A stretch of DNA of 15,195 nucleotides from an uncultured Oscillochloris sp. (GCA_903877945.1 CAIRFY010000168.1:1-15195); one strand, 5' to 3'. Counted from the stretch's first letter, positions 1 through 6,710 are shown. Notes: generated by a model not told the origin, from the letters alone. Translations and numbers: made by a program.

Positions 1-23
1 AATGTACCCATTTTGAAACATGC
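1..23. repeat. Truncated end of dispersed repeat family 2
   Basis: The first 23 bases match the right end of the inverted-repeat element at 6576-6710, where AATGTGCCCATTTTGAAAC is followed by ATGCC; one base differs (A for G at base 6). The rest of this copy lies outside the window, so its structure cannot be judged. Confidence 0.6.
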
Positions 24-43
24 CTGAGCCAACGATCACGAAC

Positions 44-84
44 AAACGGCCACCGACGAAGCCCTGCTTCGTCGGTGGCCGTTT
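44..84. terminator. Strong hairpin, probable bidirectional terminator
   Basis: A perfect 19-bp stem (44-62 with 66-84) closes a 3-nt loop. The arms begin AAA and end TTT. On the plus strand the stem is followed by ATTTG, the better U-tract; on the minus strand it lies about 30 bp past the PepSY gene stop. It probably ends that gene's transcript and perhaps one entering from the left of the window. Confidence 0.75.
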
Positions 85-116
85 ATTTGAGCGATAACTC
101 TATCCGAACCTAGCGA

Positions 117-461
117 CTAATTGTGCTGCGCGTTGCCTTCCGCTATCAACGTGTTGTTGGACAAAACCCGCCCGGTATTCGCTTCAACATAGATCGTGCC
201 CGTGTCCATCGTCACAATGTAGGCGACAGTTCCCTGGTAGGATGTGATGACAGGGGCTTCGATGATCGCTGCATACGGCTCGGTATCCTTGGCAATGCCG
301 CCCGCCTGTTCGTACGAGATGGCATAGGTGGGCGACTGGACAACAACCGGCTGGGCGATGTTCGCTGCGCTGCTAGATCGGCTCCAAATCATCGTAACCA
401 TCGCCATCAGTGCCACCGCCACGAACAGAACCGGAAATACACGAACAATGAGGGTCTTCAT
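117..461 (-). CDS. Small membrane-anchored or secreted PepSY-like protein
   Basis: A 114-residue protein. Residues about 5-26 form a hydrophobic segment after MKTLIVR, so it is a signal peptide or single-pass anchor, with the rest outside the membrane. Residues about 46-104 resemble a single PepSY domain: an alanine/isoleucine-rich helix (SYEQAGGIAKD), then beta strands ending in the typical hairpin pattern of a tyrosine-containing strand followed by EANTGRVL. PepSY domains are extracytoplasmic and often linked to peptidase inhibition or sensing; no specific function can be assigned. The ATG at 461 is preceded by AAAGG (471-475), about 9 nt away, which supports this start. The gene is isolated: its neighbours are repeats and regulatory DNA, and the terminator at 44-84 lies just downstream. 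Confidence 0.7.
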   Translation of the reverse strand: MKTLIVRVFPVLFVAVALMAMVTMIWSRSSSAANIAQPVVVQSPTYAISYEQAGGIAKDTEPYAAIIEAPVITSYQGTVAYIVTMDTGTIYVEANTGRVLSNNTLIAEGNAQHN

Positions 462-502
462 AAGTGCTTGCCTTTCGGTGATGATTAACTAAACCTGTAC
501 TC

Positions 503-508
503 AGTATA
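503..508 (-). promoter_or_regulatory. Possible -10 box for the PepSY-like gene
   Basis: Minus-strand TATACT lies about 42 bp upstream of the ATG at 461. No good -35 hexamer is seen at 16-18 bp, so this rests on the -10 box and its position only. Confidence 0.3.
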
Positions 509-773
509 AGACTGCCGAATTGGAATTGTATTAAATCAGAAGGTCATTTCTTTTAGGAATTTCTTATCTTGTGTTAGATACGAAATACTCCGAAAACTTC
601 TTCATTGATACACATAAAAGCCTCGTTTTAGTTAGGAAAACGAGAGGTAATCACTTGTTTGTTAGTATTGACATCGAAATACCACAAACTACAATGTACG
701 ATCAGGGCTTTTCACGCACCTCTGCCTAGTACGTCGCCATTGCCAACAAAAAGTAACGGGGGTACTCTAAAAA
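509..773. other. AT-rich gene-free stretch with a small hairpin
   Basis: This stretch is clearly richer in A+T than its surroundings and has no convincing gene on either strand. It holds an 8-bp hairpin (622-629 with 637-644; arms CTCGTTTT/AAAACGAG, 7-nt loop) with no U-tract, and the promoter-like sequence at 668-695. Nothing else was recognised. Confidence 0.5.
668..695 (+). promoter_or_regulatory. Orphan sigma-70-like promoter
   Basis: TTGACA (668-673), a 16-bp spacer, then TACAAT (690-695): close to the bacterial housekeeping consensus. No convincing gene follows before repeat copy A and the rho promoter. It could make a small RNA ending near the GTCGATCC/GGATCGAC palindrome at 791-807, or an alternative long rho transcript. 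In AT-rich DNA it may also be chance. Confidence 0.4.
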
Positions 774-957
774 CCAATACTTTTCAAATAAGTCGATCCT
801 GGATCGACCGTGCCCCCTCACCCCCAGCCCCTTTCCCTCACGGGATTTAGGAGAGTACATCCCTTCCTGGTGCGGAATACTCCCCCTCTCCCATTCAGGG
901 AGAGGGAGCTGGGGGGTGAGGGCTGAGCGGCGATCACACGACTTTGACGTAGCCCTG
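774..957. repeat. Dispersed repeat family 1, copy A (hybrid ends)
   Basis: The left end carries AATACTTTTCAAATAAG (776-792), the same terminal sequence as copy E at 14348. The right end, read in reverse, is CAGGGCTACGTCAAAGTC followed by GTGTGATCGCC, the end type of copy B at 4381. Between them are two long imperfect inverted blocks of CCCTCACCCCC and CCCTCTCCC type. The core section 851-880, reversed, matches copy E (GAGTATTCCG, ACCAG, AAGGGAT). No target duplication was found. The palindrome at 791-807 sits just inside the left end. Confidence 0.75.
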
Positions 958-966
958 GGATGCGAG

Positions 967-995
967 TTGCATGTACTTGACACTTGTGCTATACT
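967..995 (+). promoter_or_regulatory. Predicted rho promoter
   Basis: TTGCAT (967-972), a 17-bp spacer, then TATACT (990-995) with the extended -10 TGC just before it. Transcription would start near 1002, leaving a leader of about 405 nt before the rho GTG. It begins 10 bp after the end of repeat copy A. Confidence 0.6.
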
Positions 996-1002
996 TCGGC
1001 CA

Positions 1003-1406
1003 GAAGCAGGGCGGATCCCTGCAAACCTCTTCGGGTTGTGTCGGTGTAGCGCCAGTCACACCGACCGTCACTCCCCAATCTTCCAGATTCCTGATAGATA
1101 ACACCTGTCGCATCAACGCCATGCAGTCCACTGCGCGGCGTTTGTGAAAGCCAATCGTCGGCTTTCACCTATACATCTTCCGCACCACATGTCCGTAGGC
1201 TCGTGGGTTCCAACGCAGCGTTAGCGACACGGCGTGTCCTATCTGCGCCTCTTCGTCCCCGTTCAGGGTAGTAGGGGGGTGTACTAGTTGGTGTCCCACA
1301 CCAGCTTTGCCTCCGCGCCCATGGGATGCCCGTACCAACACCCGCACACCAGCACCCGCACACCAACACCCGCACACCAACACATGACCGCAAGGAGAAC
1401 CCCGTC
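1003..1406 (+). promoter_or_regulatory. Long structured rho leader
   Basis: The predicted transcript carries three stem-loops before rho: 1006-1011 with 1017-1022 (6 bp), 1040-1047 with 1058-1065 (8 bp), and 1144-1152 with 1160-1168 (9 bp, 7-nt loop). It then has an unstructured C/A-rich tract at 1335-1390. The start region has AAGGAG at 1392-1397. E. coli rho also has a long leader in which Rho terminates its own transcript; the same control here is inferred. No convincing leader gene was found. Confidence 0.5.
1337..1388 (+). repeat. 14-bp C-rich tandem repeat, rut-like
   Basis: Three full units of AACACCCGCACACC (1337-1350, 1351-1364 with one change A to G, 1365-1378) and a partial fourth from 1379. 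The RNA would be rich in C and A, very poor in G and essentially unstructured, with many YC dinucleotides. This is the character of a Rho utilisation site. It ends just before the rho ribosome binding site. Confidence 0.8.
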
Positions 1407-2660
1407 GTGAACGTCGCAGAATTAGAGTCAAAGACTCTCAGCGACCTGCGCGAGATGGCCCGCAAACTTGATATTACTGGCTTCAGCGGGCTCAAAAAGC
1501 AGGATCTGATCTTCAAATTGCTCCAGGCACAGTCGGAGGAGCAGGGCAACACCTTTAGTGATGGTATCCTCGATATTGTCTCGGACGGCTTTGGCTTCCT
1601 CCGTACCGACCGGATGCTGCCCGGCGCAGATGATGTCTATGTCTCGCAGTCGCAGATCCGTCGCTTCGGCCTGCGTACCGGCGACCGGATCTGGGGCCAG
1701 ATTCGCCCTCCAAAGGAGAGCGAACGCTTCTTCTCGCTGCTGCGCGTTGAGATGATTAATGGGGTTGACCCGGAGACGGCTCGCAAGCGCCCCTCGTTCG
1801 ATCAGTTGACCCCGATTTTTCCTAACGAGCAGATGAAGCTAGAGACAGAGCCGACTTTGCTCCACACCCGCCTTGTCGATCTGATCGCGCCGATTGGACG
1901 TGGCCAGCGCGGGCTGATCGTCTCGCCCCCTAAGGCGGGTAAGACGATGCTGCTCAAGGCGATTGCCAACGGCTTGACCTCGAATTATCAGGACATCCAC
2001 CTAATGGTGGTGCTGATCGGCGAGCGCCCTGAAGAAGTTACCGATATGCGGCGGAGTGTCAAGGGCGATGTGATCTCATCCACCTTCGATGAGCCGGTCG
2101 AGGATCACACCAAGGTCGCCGAGATGACCCTGGAGCGCGCCAAGCGCCTCGTCGAAGGCGGGCAGGACGTGGTGATTCTGATGGACTCGATCACGCGCCT
2201 GGCCCGGGCCTATAACCTGGATATGCCGCCCAGCGGGCGCACGCTCTCTGGCGGTATCGATCCGGTTGCGCTCTATCCGCCCAAGCGGTTCTTTGGTGCC
2301 GCCCGTAACATCGAGGGTGGCGGATCGCTCACGATCATCGCCACGTGTCTGGTGGACACCGGATCGCGCATGGACGATGTGATCTACGAGGAGTTTAAGG
2401 GCACCGGCAACATGGAGCTACACCTCGACCGTAAGCTGGCCGAGCGGCGCATCTTCCCCGCCCTCGACATCCAGCGCAGCAGCACCCGCCGTGAGGAACT
2501 GTTGCTCAGCCCCGACGCGCTGCGCCAGGTCTGGACGCTGCGACGGATGGTGAGTATGCTTGGCGATAATGAGGGCACCGAGCTGATGCTGACCCGCATG
2601 GCCAAGACGAAGACGAATATTGACTTCCTGGCTACCTTGAGCAAGGGCGGACAGCCATAA
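1407..2660 (+). CDS. rho: Transcription termination factor Rho
   Basis: Rho is the hexameric RNA-dependent ATPase/helicase that ends transcription at C-rich sites. The 417-residue protein is close to E. coli Rho (419). Order: Rho_N helical domain (about 1-45), cold-shock-type RNA-binding domain (about 49-125, with GFGFLR and DVYVS), then the RecA-like ATPase. Walker A is PPKAGKT ending at residue 180, the catalytic stretch GERPEEVTDM follows, Walker B ends in LMDS (Asp260), and the Q-loop/R-loop region keeps SGGIDP and EEFKGTGNMELHLDR. An in-frame ATG at 1326 would add 27 residues translated from the tandem repeat; I chose GTG at 1407 because AAGGAG precedes it by 9 nt and the length then fits the family. 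All key motifs are intact. Probably transcribed alone, ending at 2671-2726. Confidence 0.97.
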   Translation: MNVAELESKTLSDLREMARKLDITGFSGLKKQDLIFKLLQAQSEEQGNTFSDGILDIVSDGFGFLRTDRMLPGADDVYVSQSQIRRFGLRTGDRIWGQIRPPKESERFFSLLRVEMINGVDPETARKRPSFDQLTPIFPNEQMKLETEPTLLHTRLVDLIAPIGRGQRGLIVSPPKAGKTMLLKAIANGLTSNYQDIHLMVVLIGERPEEVTDMRRSVKGDVISSTFDEPVEDHTKVAEMTLERAKRLVEGGQDVVILMDSITRLARAYNLDMPPSGRTLSGGIDPVALYPPKRFFGAARNIEGGGSLTIIATCLVDTGSRMDDVIYEEFKGTGNMELHLDRKLAERRIFPALDIQRSSTRREELLLSPDALRQVWTLRRMVSMLGDNEGTELMLTRMAKTKTNIDFLATLSKGGQP

Positions 2661-2670
2661 GGTCGTTGTA

Positions 2671-2726
2671 GGGGCAAGGCAATCGTGACACCACAAGCGG
2701 CGTCACAATTGCCTCGCCCCAATTTT
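2671..2726 (+). terminator. Intrinsic terminator after rho
   Basis: A long hairpin: 2671-2683 pairs with 2708-2720 (12 of 13 pairs), continuing with 2685-2689 and 2702-2706, then AATTTTA. It starts 11 bp after the rho stop codon. Confidence 0.7.
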
Positions 2727-2756
2727 ATGGCCCCATACGTTGAGGTAACAAAACCG

Positions 2757-2784
2757 TTGCACTCCACGTACAATTCAGTAGAAT
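2757..2784 (+). promoter_or_regulatory. Predicted promoter of the AIM24-family gene
   Basis: TTGCAC (2757-2762), 16-bp spacer, TAGAAT (2779-2784). It lies after the rho terminator and about 50 bp before the gene start, so the gene is probably transcribed separately from rho. Confidence 0.5.
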
Positions 2785-2834
2785 TGACCGATGTCGCGCT
2801 CCTCGCGCACGTACCGTACAGGAGGATTAACCCT

Positions 2835-3773
2835 ATGCGATGCACAAGCTGTGACGCCGAGCTTGCCCCCAGCGCCCGATTTTGTACCATCTGTGGCACT
2901 GCAGTAGCAGCCTCAGCCGCGTCGAGCATTGGCGGCGTATCTCAGTCGATGGCCGATGTCTACGACAACCGCCCCGGTGAGCGGATCGACCTGCCCGATC
3001 CGGCAGTGGTCGGCACGGGGCAGGGAGCCAGCGGACTACAGTATAAGATCATCGGTACGACGATGCAGGCGGCGGTGATCGAGATCCCTGCCGGGCAGAC
3101 GATCTTCTCTGAGCGCGGCGGTATGAGCTGGATGAGTGCCAACATTGTAATGGAGACGAACATGGAGGGCGGCCTGGGCGGCGCGGTCAAGCGCATGTTC
3201 TCCGGTGAGTCGCTCTTTATGGTCAGCTTCACCTCGCAGGGCGGCACCGGCATTGTCGGCTTCTCGGCTGAGTTTCCGGGCAAGGTTGTCCCGCTTAACC
3301 TGGGCGCGGGACAGCAGATGATCTGCCAGAAAGACGCCTTCATGTGCGCCGAGCGCAGCGTGACGCTCGATATCCACTTTCGGCGCAAGCTGGGGGCGGG
3401 CTTCTTCGGCGGTGAGGGCTTTGTCATGCAGAAGATCACCGGGCCGGGGCTGGCCTTTGTCGAGCTTGATGGCGAGATCGTTGAGTACACGCTGGAGGCG
3501 AACCAGGTGCTGAAGGTGGATACGGGCCATGTGGCGATGTACGAGCCGACGGTACAGTTCGACGTGGAGATGATCCGTGGCTTTAAGAACATCCTCTTCG
3601 GCGGCGAGGGTCTGTTCCTGGCTACCCTGCGTGGCCCAGGGCGGGTCTGGCTCCAGACCATGCCGGCGATGAACTTGGCCAAGAAGATCGCGCAGTACCT
3701 GCCGAGCAGCGGCGGCAGCGGCAGCAGCAGCAGCGGCACGAACATCAACCTGGGGAACCTGTTCGGGAAGTAG
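2835..3773 (+). CDS. Zinc-ribbon AIM24-family (TIGR00266-like) protein
   Basis: A 312-residue protein. The N-terminus has a short zinc ribbon with paired cysteines (C3, C6, C17, C20; CTSC and CTIC), then a linker, then an AIM24/DUF124 beta-rich domain from about residue 70 to 290. Family-typical stretches are ERGGMSWM, KRMFSGESLFM and GPGLAFVELDG. The C-terminus is a glycine/serine-rich tail (SSGGSGSSSSGTN) ending in NLGNLFGK. AIM24 takes its name from a yeast mitochondrial protein; the biochemical role of bacterial homologues is not established. No signal peptide or membrane segment is seen, so it is probably cytoplasmic. The start at 2835 has an ideal AGGAGG (2820-2825, 9 nt away) and places the zinc ribbon at the extreme N-terminus; the open frame continues 50 codons upstream through the promoter and terminator, which I reject as coding. 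Confidence 0.88.
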   Translation: MRCTSCDAELAPSARFCTICGTAVAASAASSIGGVSQSMADVYDNRPGERIDLPDPAVVGTGQGASGLQYKIIGTTMQAAVIEIPAGQTIFSERGGMSWMSANIVMETNMEGGLGGAVKRMFSGESLFMVSFTSQGGTGIVGFSAEFPGKVVPLNLGAGQQMICQKDAFMCAERSVTLDIHFRRKLGAGFFGGEGFVMQKITGPGLAFVELDGEIVEYTLEANQVLKVDTGHVAMYEPTVQFDVEMIRGFKNILFGGEGLFLATLRGPGRVWLQTMPAMNLAKKIAQYLPSSGGSGSSSSGTNINLGNLFGK

Positions 3774-3803
3774 GGGCGAGGGGGAGGGGCGGTGAATCAC
3801 ACA

Positions 3804-3829
3804 GGGCCGGGCGAATACTCGCCCGGCCC
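3804..3829. terminator. GC-rich hairpin between convergent genes
   Basis: A perfect 11-bp stem (GGGCCGGGCGA, 3804-3814, with 3819-3829) and a 4-nt loop lie between the convergent AIM24 and Roadblock genes. It suits transcripts from both sides but lacks a U-tract on either strand. Confidence 0.5.
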
Positions 3830-3857
3830 CGTTGATCTGGCCTCTGGAGGAGTCCGA

Positions 3858-4226
3858 TTAGACCAAGTTGATCAACTCGTTCGCCGTGCGGCGCATATCG
3901 AGGAAGACCAGGCCGAGTTTGGCGCGGCTCTGAGCGAGGGCGGTGAGCACCGCCTCCTCACCAATAGCCATGAGGATCACATAGCCATCCTCACCACGAA
4001 CGAAGACCTGGTCAAGCTGGCCGCGACGAAGCTCGTTGGCGATACGCTCACCAAGCGAGAGCATCGCTGCGCTCATCGCCGAGACCCGATCCTCCTCAAC
4101 ATCCGCCGGCAACGCCGAAGCCATGATGAGGCCATCAACACTCACAACCGCCGACGCCTCGATGTCGGGCGTGTTCATAGACAAGGCCTTCAGATGCCGC
4201 ACCATCTCTTCGGTTCTGCTTGCCAT
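3858..4226 (-). CDS. Roadblock/LC7-domain protein
   Basis: A 122-residue protein formed almost entirely by one Roadblock/LC7 domain. Visible family features are the first helix (TEEMVRHLKALSMNTPDIEASAVV), the strand-turn VVSVDGLIMASALP, the helix SAMSAAMLSLGERIANEL, and the strand GEDGYVILMAIGEEAVL. Bacterial Roadblock proteins act as dimers that regulate or scaffold small Ras-like GTPases, as MglB does for MglA. No GTPase gene is in this window, so the partner is unknown. The ATG has AAGGAGG 7 nt upstream. It is a single gene with its own predicted promoter at 4332-4360. There is no signal peptide; it should be cytoplasmic. Confidence 0.88.
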   Translation of the reverse strand: MASRTEEMVRHLKALSMNTPDIEASAVVSVDGLIMASALPADVEEDRVSAMSAAMLSLGERIANELRRGQLDQVFVRGEDGYVILMAIGEEAVLTALAQSRAKLGLVFLDMRRTANELINLV

Positions 4227-4278
4227 TCAGATCCTCCTTAGGGGCCGTCAGCAGTTCTGGAGCAGAGGCTAGAACGAA

Positions 4279-4295
4279 CTGGCAATTGATGCCAG
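4279..4295. other. Short hairpin in the Roadblock leader
   Basis: CTGGCA (4279-4284) pairs with TGCCAG (4290-4295) around a 5-nt loop, in the predicted 5' leader about 55 bp upstream of the Roadblock ATG. No function can be assigned. Confidence 0.3.
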
Positions 4296-4331
4296 GATCA
4301 TACGGGCCGCGATTGACGGCCATCCGGGTTC

Positions 4332-4360
4332 ATTCTACTACATTTCTAGGGCGTGGGCAA
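4332..4360 (-). promoter_or_regulatory. Predicted promoter of the Roadblock gene
   Basis: On the minus strand: TTGCCC (4360-4355), 17-bp spacer, TAGAAT (4337-4332). The leader would be about 100 nt. The -35 box lies 20 bp from the end of element B and 10 bp from its target duplication. Confidence 0.5.
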
Positions 4361-4380
4361 CTCGTTTGCTTCGTGGTAAT

Positions 4381-4548
4381 CAGGGCATAAGCAAAGTCGT
4401 GTGATCGCCGCTCAGCCCTCACCCCCCAGCCCCCTCTCCCTGAGCGGGAGAGGGGGAGTCGGACGCATCCTGATGAAGAATCTCCCCTCTCCCCGTGAGG
4501 GAGAGGGGCTGGGGGTGAGGGCCGGAGGGTGACTTTGCAACAGCCCTG
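4381..4548. mobile_element. MITE-like element, family 1 copy B, with target duplication
   Basis: This 168-bp non-coding element has 18-bp imperfect terminal inverted repeats: CAGGGCATAAGCAAAGTC at the left and, reversed, CAGGGCTGTTGCAAAGTC at the right (14 of 18 match). It is flanked by an exact 10-bp direct repeat, TCGTGGTAAT, at 4371-4380 and 4549-4558, the mark of a transposase-made insertion. The interior has two strong hairpin blocks (CCCCTCTCCC/GGGAGAGGGG type). The terminal GCTGTTGCAAAG resembles ends of IS6-type elements, but that family usually duplicates 8 bp, so the mobilising transposase is unknown. No transposase gene is in the window. Confidence 0.75.
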
Positions 4549-4558
4549 TCGTGGTAAT

Positions 4559-4654
4559 CGGCAAAGGGGACTATAACCAGCAACGAAGTATAATGATTAG
4601 CTCCTATAGTAGATTATAACACGCATGCATCACTGTTCTGCGTTGGCCCTGGGG
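4559..4654. other. Gene-free spacer beyond element B
   Basis: AT-rich, with several TATAAT-like hexamers on both strands (near 4590 and 4612) but no matching -35 boxes. No terminator was recognised after the solute-binding protein gene. Confidence 0.35.
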
Positions 4655-5977
4655 CTATGGCGCGGACGGCAGACTGAGCCGCTCACGCAGGGCGCTGTCG
4701 GCCCCGGTGATGGCCTGTTCGGGGGTGAGCAGACGCCGCAGCACATTGGCCTGCATATCCGAAAGCACTCCCCACACGGGGTCGTTGGCCTGGCGGCTAT
4801 TGGGCATGGGTTGACCCTGCTCGGCCTGGGCGCGAAAGATCAGGGCCGCCGCTCGGATCTGCGGATCTATGTCTTTGGCCGCGCCGATATTGAGGCGCAT
4901 AAGCGTCGGTTGGCATCCGACGCGCAGCAAATCGGTCTGGGACTCGGCGTCGATCAGGTAGCGGATGAAATCGACGGCGGCCTGGCGCTCAACTCCGCTG
5001 ATGCGGGTGTTCAGCACCAGGGCATCGCTCTGGACATACGGCTGTGGGGGGCGGTCGCCGTCGCTCAGGCGCGGCAGCAGGGCCACGCCCATGTTCTCAT
5101 GCCAGAGGCCGTGGTAGGTGTTCAGCGCATGCGACCAGTCGAAGGTCATCAGAGCCTCGCGGGTCGTGAGGGCGTTATCGACGGTGATGCCATCGGTGCT
5201 GGCGAGAATGCGCTCGTCGTTGTGTAGGCCAGCCAGCCAGTTTAGCCACGCCTCAGCACCGGCCCGCCCATCGAGGCCAAGCACAAGGTTGTGCTGGTCG
5301 TCGAAGACGCGACCGCCGAAGGCGTAGAGGTAGCCAATGGTGCGGTCGAGGCTGAGGTTCAGGGCCATCCCCCAGGTGGGCGGATCGCTGCGCGTGTCGG
5401 TGAGTCCACGGGCCACGGCGAGCAGGGTGGTCGTGTCGGTCGGGGGCGCGGACGCGAAGTTAGCCTTATTGTAGTAGAGGGCCAGGGTGTCGAAGGTGAT
5501 CGGCACGCCGTAGAGGGCGCTGGTAGTGGCTAAGGATACCTGCGCGCTGCCCAGGGCCTGCGGGAGCAGTTGGCTCAGATCGGCTGCGGTGAGCAGATCA
5601 TCGAGCGGGAGTAAACTACCTGTCTCGGCCAGACCGCCAATAGTGTGACTCTTGAGGATCGCCAGGTGCGGCCCGCCGCCCTCGGAGATAGCGAGCGCCA
5701 GGTCAGAGGTGAGGGAGGCGACCGGATGCGCCTGGAGTACGATCTGGGCAGAGAGGCTGCTGCGGTTGTAGCGCTCAATCAGGGAGGAGAGGACGCGATC
5801 CTGGGGGTACGACCAGTCGTGCCAAAGCACCAGCACCGTTTTTGTCCGCTCGCTCGCGGCGACTGTAGGTGCGGTAGGATCGCTCGACGGAGGTGTGGCA
5901 GGGGTACTACAGGCGATCATGGAGAGGAGGGCCATCCCGATGGACAGAAGGTACCTCGTGTACTGCCGTACGGTCAA
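4655..5977 (-). CDS. Lipoprotein ABC-type extracellular solute-binding protein (family 1)
   Basis: A 440-residue lipoprotein. Positively charged start, hydrophobic stretch (YLLSIGMALL) and lipobox MIAC with Cys23, then a Thr/Pro/Ser-rich linker to about residue 45. The mature part matches bacterial family 1 (MalE-like) sugar-binding proteins: VLVLWHDWS first strand, LPLDDLL, the hinge motif YGVPITFDTLALYYNK, TWGMAL, and the late DFIRYLIDAESQ. It would capture a sugar or oligosaccharide outside the cell for an ABC importer. No permease or ATPase gene is adjacent, so it is an orphan binding protein here. I chose TTG at 5977: GAGAGG lies 7 nt upstream, and the longer frame (from TTG at 6040) runs through the predicted promoter. 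Substrate cannot be told from sequence. Confidence 0.88.
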   Translation of the reverse strand: MTVRQYTRYLLSIGMALLSMIACSTPATPPSSDPTAPTVAASERTKTVLVLWHDWSYPQDRVLSSLIERYNRSSLSAQIVLQAHPVASLTSDLALAISEGGGPHLAILKSHTIGGLAETGSLLPLDDLLTAADLSQLLPQALGSAQVSLATTSALYGVPITFDTLALYYNKANFASAPPTDTTTLLAVARGLTDTRSDPPTWGMALNLSLDRTIGYLYAFGGRVFDDQHNLVLGLDGRAGAEAWLNWLAGLHNDERILASTDGITVDNALTTREALMTFDWSHALNTYHGLWHENMGVALLPRLSDGDRPPQPYVQSDALVLNTRISGVERQAAVDFIRYLIDAESQTDLLRVGCQPTLMRLNIGAAKDIDPQIRAAALIFRAQAEQGQPMPNSRQANDPVWGVLSDMQANVLRRLLTPEQAITGADSALRERLSLPSAP

Positions 5978-6010
5978 TAGGGAGCCTCTCTTTCCAAAGA
6001 GAACGGCGGC

Positions 6011-6040
6011 AGTATAGCACGCCGCTGGATGACGGCGCAA
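6011..6040 (-). promoter_or_regulatory. Predicted promoter of the solute-binding protein gene
   Basis: Minus strand: TTGCGC (6040-6035), 18-bp spacer, TATACT (6016-6011) with extended -10 TGC directly before it. It lies 35-60 bp upstream of the TTG start at 5977, which argues against the longer reading frame. Confidence 0.6.
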
Positions 6041-6252
6041 AGTGCGGTACCATCATGATACAGGGCTATTGCAAAATCACGTGATCGCCGATCAGCCCTA
6101 ACCCCCAGCCTCTTCCACGGGATGCCCCCATCGGGGGGGCGCAGAGCGGGCGACTGACGTCGCGTCACAGGAGCCTACGGCTGGCCGCCTACGCGGGCGG
6201 ATCCAGCGTCGGCGACGGCCGCCGCCCGGCGGAACGCCTCGCAGGCGCGACT

Positions 6253-6302
6253 TCAGTCGCCCGCCGGGGGGGCCGATAAACCGCATTGTCATGCGGTAGA
6301 GA
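6253..6302 (+). repeat. 50-bp direct repeat, unit 1
   Basis: Begins TCAGTCGCCCGCC and ends with the small hairpin ACCGCAT-TGTC-ATGCGGT. Matches unit 2 at 6444-6493 at 48 of 50 bases. A partial inverted relative (GGGCGACTGACG) lies at 6147-6158. Confidence 0.85.
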
Positions 6303-6443
6303 GCCGAGCCGGGGCATGAAGGCCCCGGCTCGGCATACGACGCCCGCGTGCGCGGGCTTGGACAGCCCGCAAGGCGGGCGTCGCACATGGAGCCGGGGGC
6401 TTCAGCCCCACGGCGATCTCGTTGAAAGGACGGGTGGGTGATG

Positions 6444-6493
6444 TCAGTCGCCCGCCAGGGGGGCCGATAAACCGCATTGTCATGCGGTAAAGA
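6444..6493 (+). repeat. 50-bp direct repeat, unit 2
   Basis: Second unit, 48 of 50 bases identical to 6253-6302 (changes at unit positions 14 and 47). The start points are 191 bp apart; the sequence between them includes the GGGGGCTTCAGCCCC dyad near 6395. Confidence 0.85.
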
Positions 6494-6575
6494 TATGCCC
6501 CGTGAGGGAGAGGGGCAGGGGGTGAGGGTCGCACAGAACTGTAAAGTAAATGTGCCAATCCTGAAACCTTGTCTA

Positions 6576-6710
6576 TTGGGCATGTTTCAATCTAGCGTGA
6601 CAGTTCAGCACCGAGGCGCTGAGGCGATGACTCGATACGAGCGCCTCATCGCCTCGGCGCATCATCGCACGACTGTCACGCTGAATGTGCCCATTTTGAA
6701 ACATGCCCAA
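6576..6710. mobile_element. MITE-like element, family 2
   Basis: A 135-bp non-coding element with perfect 15-bp terminal inverted repeats (TTGGGCATGTTTCAA, 6576-6590, and its complement 6696-6710). Inside these is a second perfect 11-bp pair (AGCGTGACAGT, 6594-6604, with 6672-6682), and at the centre GAGGCGATGA (6621-6630) pairs with 6646-6655. Three nested stems on one axis make the whole element able to fold on itself. A decayed copy of one arm lies at 6532-6566, and another end lies at 1-23. No clear target duplication is seen. Confidence 0.7.

Noticed and set aside
726..1131. Short open frames around repeat copy A
   Set aside because: They track the GC-rich repeat and the rho promoter region, with no ribosome binding site or recognisable domain.
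1121..1147. Possible 8-codon leader peptide (MQSTARRL) before rho
   Set aside because: No ribosome binding site precedes the ATG and such short frames are expected by chance in a 400-nt leader.
1337..1388. Tandem repeat as a CRISPR array
   Set aside because: Units are 14 bp and directly adjacent with no spacers, and no cas genes are present.
1326..1406. N-terminal extension of Rho beginning at ATG 1326
   Set aside because: The extra 27 residues merely translate the 14-bp tandem repeat; GTG 1407 has a good AAGGAG and gives the family length.
3036..3800. Minus-strand open frame opposite the AIM24 gene
   Set aside because: The plus-strand gene has motifs, start signal and promoter; the reverse frame is Ala/Arg/His-rich with no features.
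6098..6583. Open frames of 60-160 codons in the repeat mosaic
   Set aside because: They follow repeat sequence (the same peptide YRMTMRFIGPPGG recurs from the 50-bp repeats) and lack start signals and family features.
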